Of a DNA stretch of 7,172 bases, positions 6,489 to 7,172 are shown one piece after another. The DNA is taken from contig JAITKG010000132.1 of NCBI GenBank assembly GCA_031278495.1, positions 1-7,172 on the forward strand. Direction: 5' to 3'. Below the pieces are notes generated by a model that did no database searches, was not told the DNA's origin, and saw nothing but the letters and a program-made list of their open reading frames with translations. Origin of the DNA: Prevotellaceae bacterium (lineage in GTDB: Bacteria; Bacteroidota; Bacteroidia; Bacteroidales; UBA932). How positions within the stretch are numbered: the first letter of the stretch is position 1; the number at the start of each line of letters is the position of its first letter. A program made the translations under genes and the position numbers.

Positions 6489-6690
6489 AATAACATGCTC
6501 TTTGAAATAATAAAAAAGATATTGTAAAAATATCGCTTTGACTTTTATTCTACGAGTTATTAGAAATCGGGAAAATTTCAACCACGTACGAATATAAGTA
6601 AGAGCAACCGCTTCAAGAGTGGATGTGTGTTGTTGTACTTATTTACGTGGTGGGTTTCCCGAACCTCTAATAACGATAAGTACTATGCTC
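6489..6690 (+). ncRNA. Candidate structured small RNA with rod-like fold
   Basis: The boundaries are estimates: the 5' end from the promoter, the 3' end from the fold. The core is one long imperfect hairpin. 6556-6564 pairs with 6666-6674 (9 bp), 6568-6574 with 6655-6661 (7 bp), 6581-6588 with 6644-6651 (8 bp) and 6594-6600 with 6636-6642 (7 bp), all perfect Watson-Crick. They are separated by small uneven internal loops. The tip has a smaller hairpin (6608-6613 with 6617-6622). A separate 6-bp hairpin lies at 6518-6534. Thirty-one perfect pairs in nested order are hard to explain by chance. Length and rod shape resemble 6S RNA, the RNA that mimics an open promoter and binds RNA polymerase. 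However, no large central bubble or conserved 6S sequence is recognised, so that identity is only a guess. No clear terminator is seen at the 3' end. Confidence 0.6.
6496..6507 (+). promoter_or_regulatory. boxA-like antitermination sequence
   Basis: TGCTCTTTGAAA resembles the rRNA-leader boxA (E. coli TGCTCTTTAACA), which binds NusB-NusE and protects untranslated transcripts from early termination. It lies about seven bases after the predicted start site, where a boxA could act on a non-coding transcript. The match is by eye and short. Confidence 0.4.
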
Positions 6691-6750
6691 ATTTCCACTT
6701 TTAGCGTTTAATGAAATAAAGAAAAAATCCCGGTAAAAGTTGAAGAAATA

Positions 6751-6776
6751 AATTGCAGGACGAAATTTCTGCAATT
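6751..6776. repeat. 8-bp inverted repeat
   Basis: AATTGCAG (6751-6758) and CTGCAATT (6769-6776) are perfect inverted copies around a ten-base loop. No T-run follows on either strand, so it is not an obvious terminator. Its role is unknown. Confidence 0.45.
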
Positions 6777-6804
6777 ATTGGCAGCGAATAAAAAATCGTA
6801 GCGA

Positions 6805-6860
6805 GGGGTTGTTTTATAAGAAAAAGTTTGTGTTTGTGGGTATGTGTATAAAACAATCCC
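6805..6860. repeat. 14-bp inverted repeat, possible structured RNA or transposon remnant
   Basis: GGGGTTGTTTTATA (6805-6818) pairs with TATAAAACAATCCC (6847-6860) across a 28-base G/T-rich loop. There is a single G/T mismatch, a wobble in RNA. Weaker outer pairing (TTG-g-CAGC at 6778-6785 with GCTGCAA at 6864-6870) may enlarge the structure. No coding frame here looks real. It lies downstream of the candidate small RNA and upstream of the GC-rich repeats. Confidence 0.5.
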
Positions 6861-6880
6861 AAAGCTGCAAAAAAAGGGAA

Positions 6881-6913
6881 GAAGCCCCCTAACCCCCAAA
6901 GGGGGAATGGGAA
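6881..6913 (+). repeat. GC-rich palindromic intergenic repeat, copy 1
   Basis: The unit reads GAAGCCCCCTAACCCCC, then AAAGGGGGAATGGG. CCCCC and GGGGG form a hairpin around AAA, with a second C-run to the left that could compete for pairing. Similar elements are scattered between genes in many Bacteroidota genomes, as I recall them. This copy is opposite in orientation to the tandem pair at 6963-7028, to which it is closely similar. Confidence 0.65.
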
Positions 6914-6962
6914 TTAAGAATTGGCAAAAACAATGAATAAAAATTACAATAACATGAAGCTT

Positions 6963-7028
6963 CCTCACTCCCCCTTCGGGGGCTGGGGGGCTGCTCCTCA
7001 CTCCCCCTTCGGGGGCTGGGGGGCTTCT
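6963..7028 (-). repeat. Tandem pair of 33-base GC-rich palindromic repeats (copies 2 and 3)
   Basis: 6963-6995 and 6996-7028 are the same 33-base unit, differing at one base (G at 6993 versus T at 7026). Each holds CCCCC-TTC-GGGGG, which can also fold as a very stable C(UUCG)G tetraloop, followed by CT and six G residues. On the minus strand the unit reads AAGCCCCCCAGCCCCCGAAG and then GGGGGAG, matching copy 1. The pair ends 13 bases before the lipoprotein start codon, so the hairpins would sit in its mRNA leader. Confidence 0.8.
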
Positions 7029-7041
7029 AAAAAAAACAATT

Positions 7042-7172
7042 ATGAAAAAAATTCTTCTTTTCTTGTGCTTGTTGCTATTGGCGGCAAGTTGCGCCACGCG
7101 AAAACAAACCGTTTCCCGCGTGGAAAATGCGCCTGTGTACTATACTGGCGATGATAAACCGGCGGCGTTTTC
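7042..7172 (+). CDS. Lipoprotein, N-terminal part (runs off right edge)
   Basis: The ATG at 7042 opens a frame of 43 codons, without a stop, to the window end. It begins MKKILLFLCLLLLAASCATRK. The two lysines, a Leu-rich hydrophobic stretch and the lipobox LAAS-C with the lipidated cysteine at residue 17 form a standard lipoprotein signal peptide. After the cysteine comes ATRKQTVSRVENAPVYYTGD. The acidic surface-export motif seen after the cysteine in many surface lipoproteins of this phylum is not evident, which would favour a periplasm-facing protein, though this is weak evidence. The visible part is too short for a family call. Upstream are an A-rich stretch (7029-7040) suitable for initiation in this phylum and the tandem GC-rich repeats. 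No nearby consensus promoter was found; the promoter at 6451 could be its source if the whole region is one transcript. Confidence 0.85.
   Translation, partial: MKKILLFLCLLLLAASCATRKQTVSRVENAPVYYTGDDKPAAF

Noticed and set aside
6489..6720. Structured region considered as tmRNA, RNase P RNA, SRP RNA or retron msr-msd
   Set aside because: No tRNA-like ends, no conserved RNase P or SRP core motifs, and no reverse transcriptase in the window.
6963..7028. Tandem repeat considered as a CRISPR fragment or as terminators
   Set aside because: The 33-base units abut with no spacers, and no T-run follows the hairpins; they match a palindromic repeat family instead.
6708..7097. Minus-strand open frame of 129 codons and the overlapping plus-strand frame 6921-7154
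   Set aside because: Both are low-complexity translations of the GC-rich repeats (SPPAPEGGVR and HSPFGGWGA units) and overlap the candidate RNA region or the real lipoprotein start in another frame.

Overview
The window comes from a member of the Bacteroidota, most likely the order Bacteroidales. Four things point there. Several non-coding gaps hold the phylum-specific promoter (TTTG, about 19 bases, TAnnTTTG). Most genes have no Shine-Dalgarno (SD) sequence. The efflux operon is of the adaptor/MacB-permease/TolC type. The left edge carries a Bacteroidota-style tyrosine recombinase. No species can be named from sequence alone.

Layout from left to right. Positions 1-247 (minus) hold the first 82 codons of a site-specific integrase that runs off the left edge; I identified it by translating the minus strand by hand. 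Just to its right, on the same strand, is an intact tRNA-Ser(UGA) gene at 372-456. An integrase starting about 125 bases past the 3' end of a tRNA gene is the classic boundary of an integrative element, so sequence left of about 372 is probably the end of a genomic island, ICE or prophage. A near-perfect A/T-rich inverted repeat (251-293) abuts the integrase start codon.

Positions 506-4960 (minus) form a three-gene tripartite efflux operon, transcribed as periplasmic adaptor, MacB/FtsX-type permease, then TolC-like outer membrane channel. The genes are tightly packed (14-base gap between the first two; start region next to the stop codon at the second junction). No ABC ATPase is present in the window, so the permease must borrow one encoded elsewhere.

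Positions 5261-6380 (plus) are the ribosomal protein operon rpsF-rpsR-rplI (bS6, bS18, bL9), divergent from the efflux operon. It has a textbook Bacteroidota promoter at 5186-5217 and an intrinsic terminator at 6399-6430. rpsR and rplI are preceded by strong SD sequences, unusual in this phylum. This matters because bS6 and bS18 are part of the pocket that hides the anti-SD on Bacteroidia ribosomes.

Positions 6431-7041 have no protein gene but are not empty. A perfect-consensus promoter (6451-6482) is followed by a boxA-like sequence and a long rod-shaped RNA fold (6556-6674), a good candidate for a small non-coding RNA. After it come two further inverted repeats and three copies of a GC-rich palindromic repeat, two of them a 33-base tandem pair in inverted orientation to the first. 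The window ends inside a lipoprotein gene starting at 7042, which has a clear signal peptide and lipobox.
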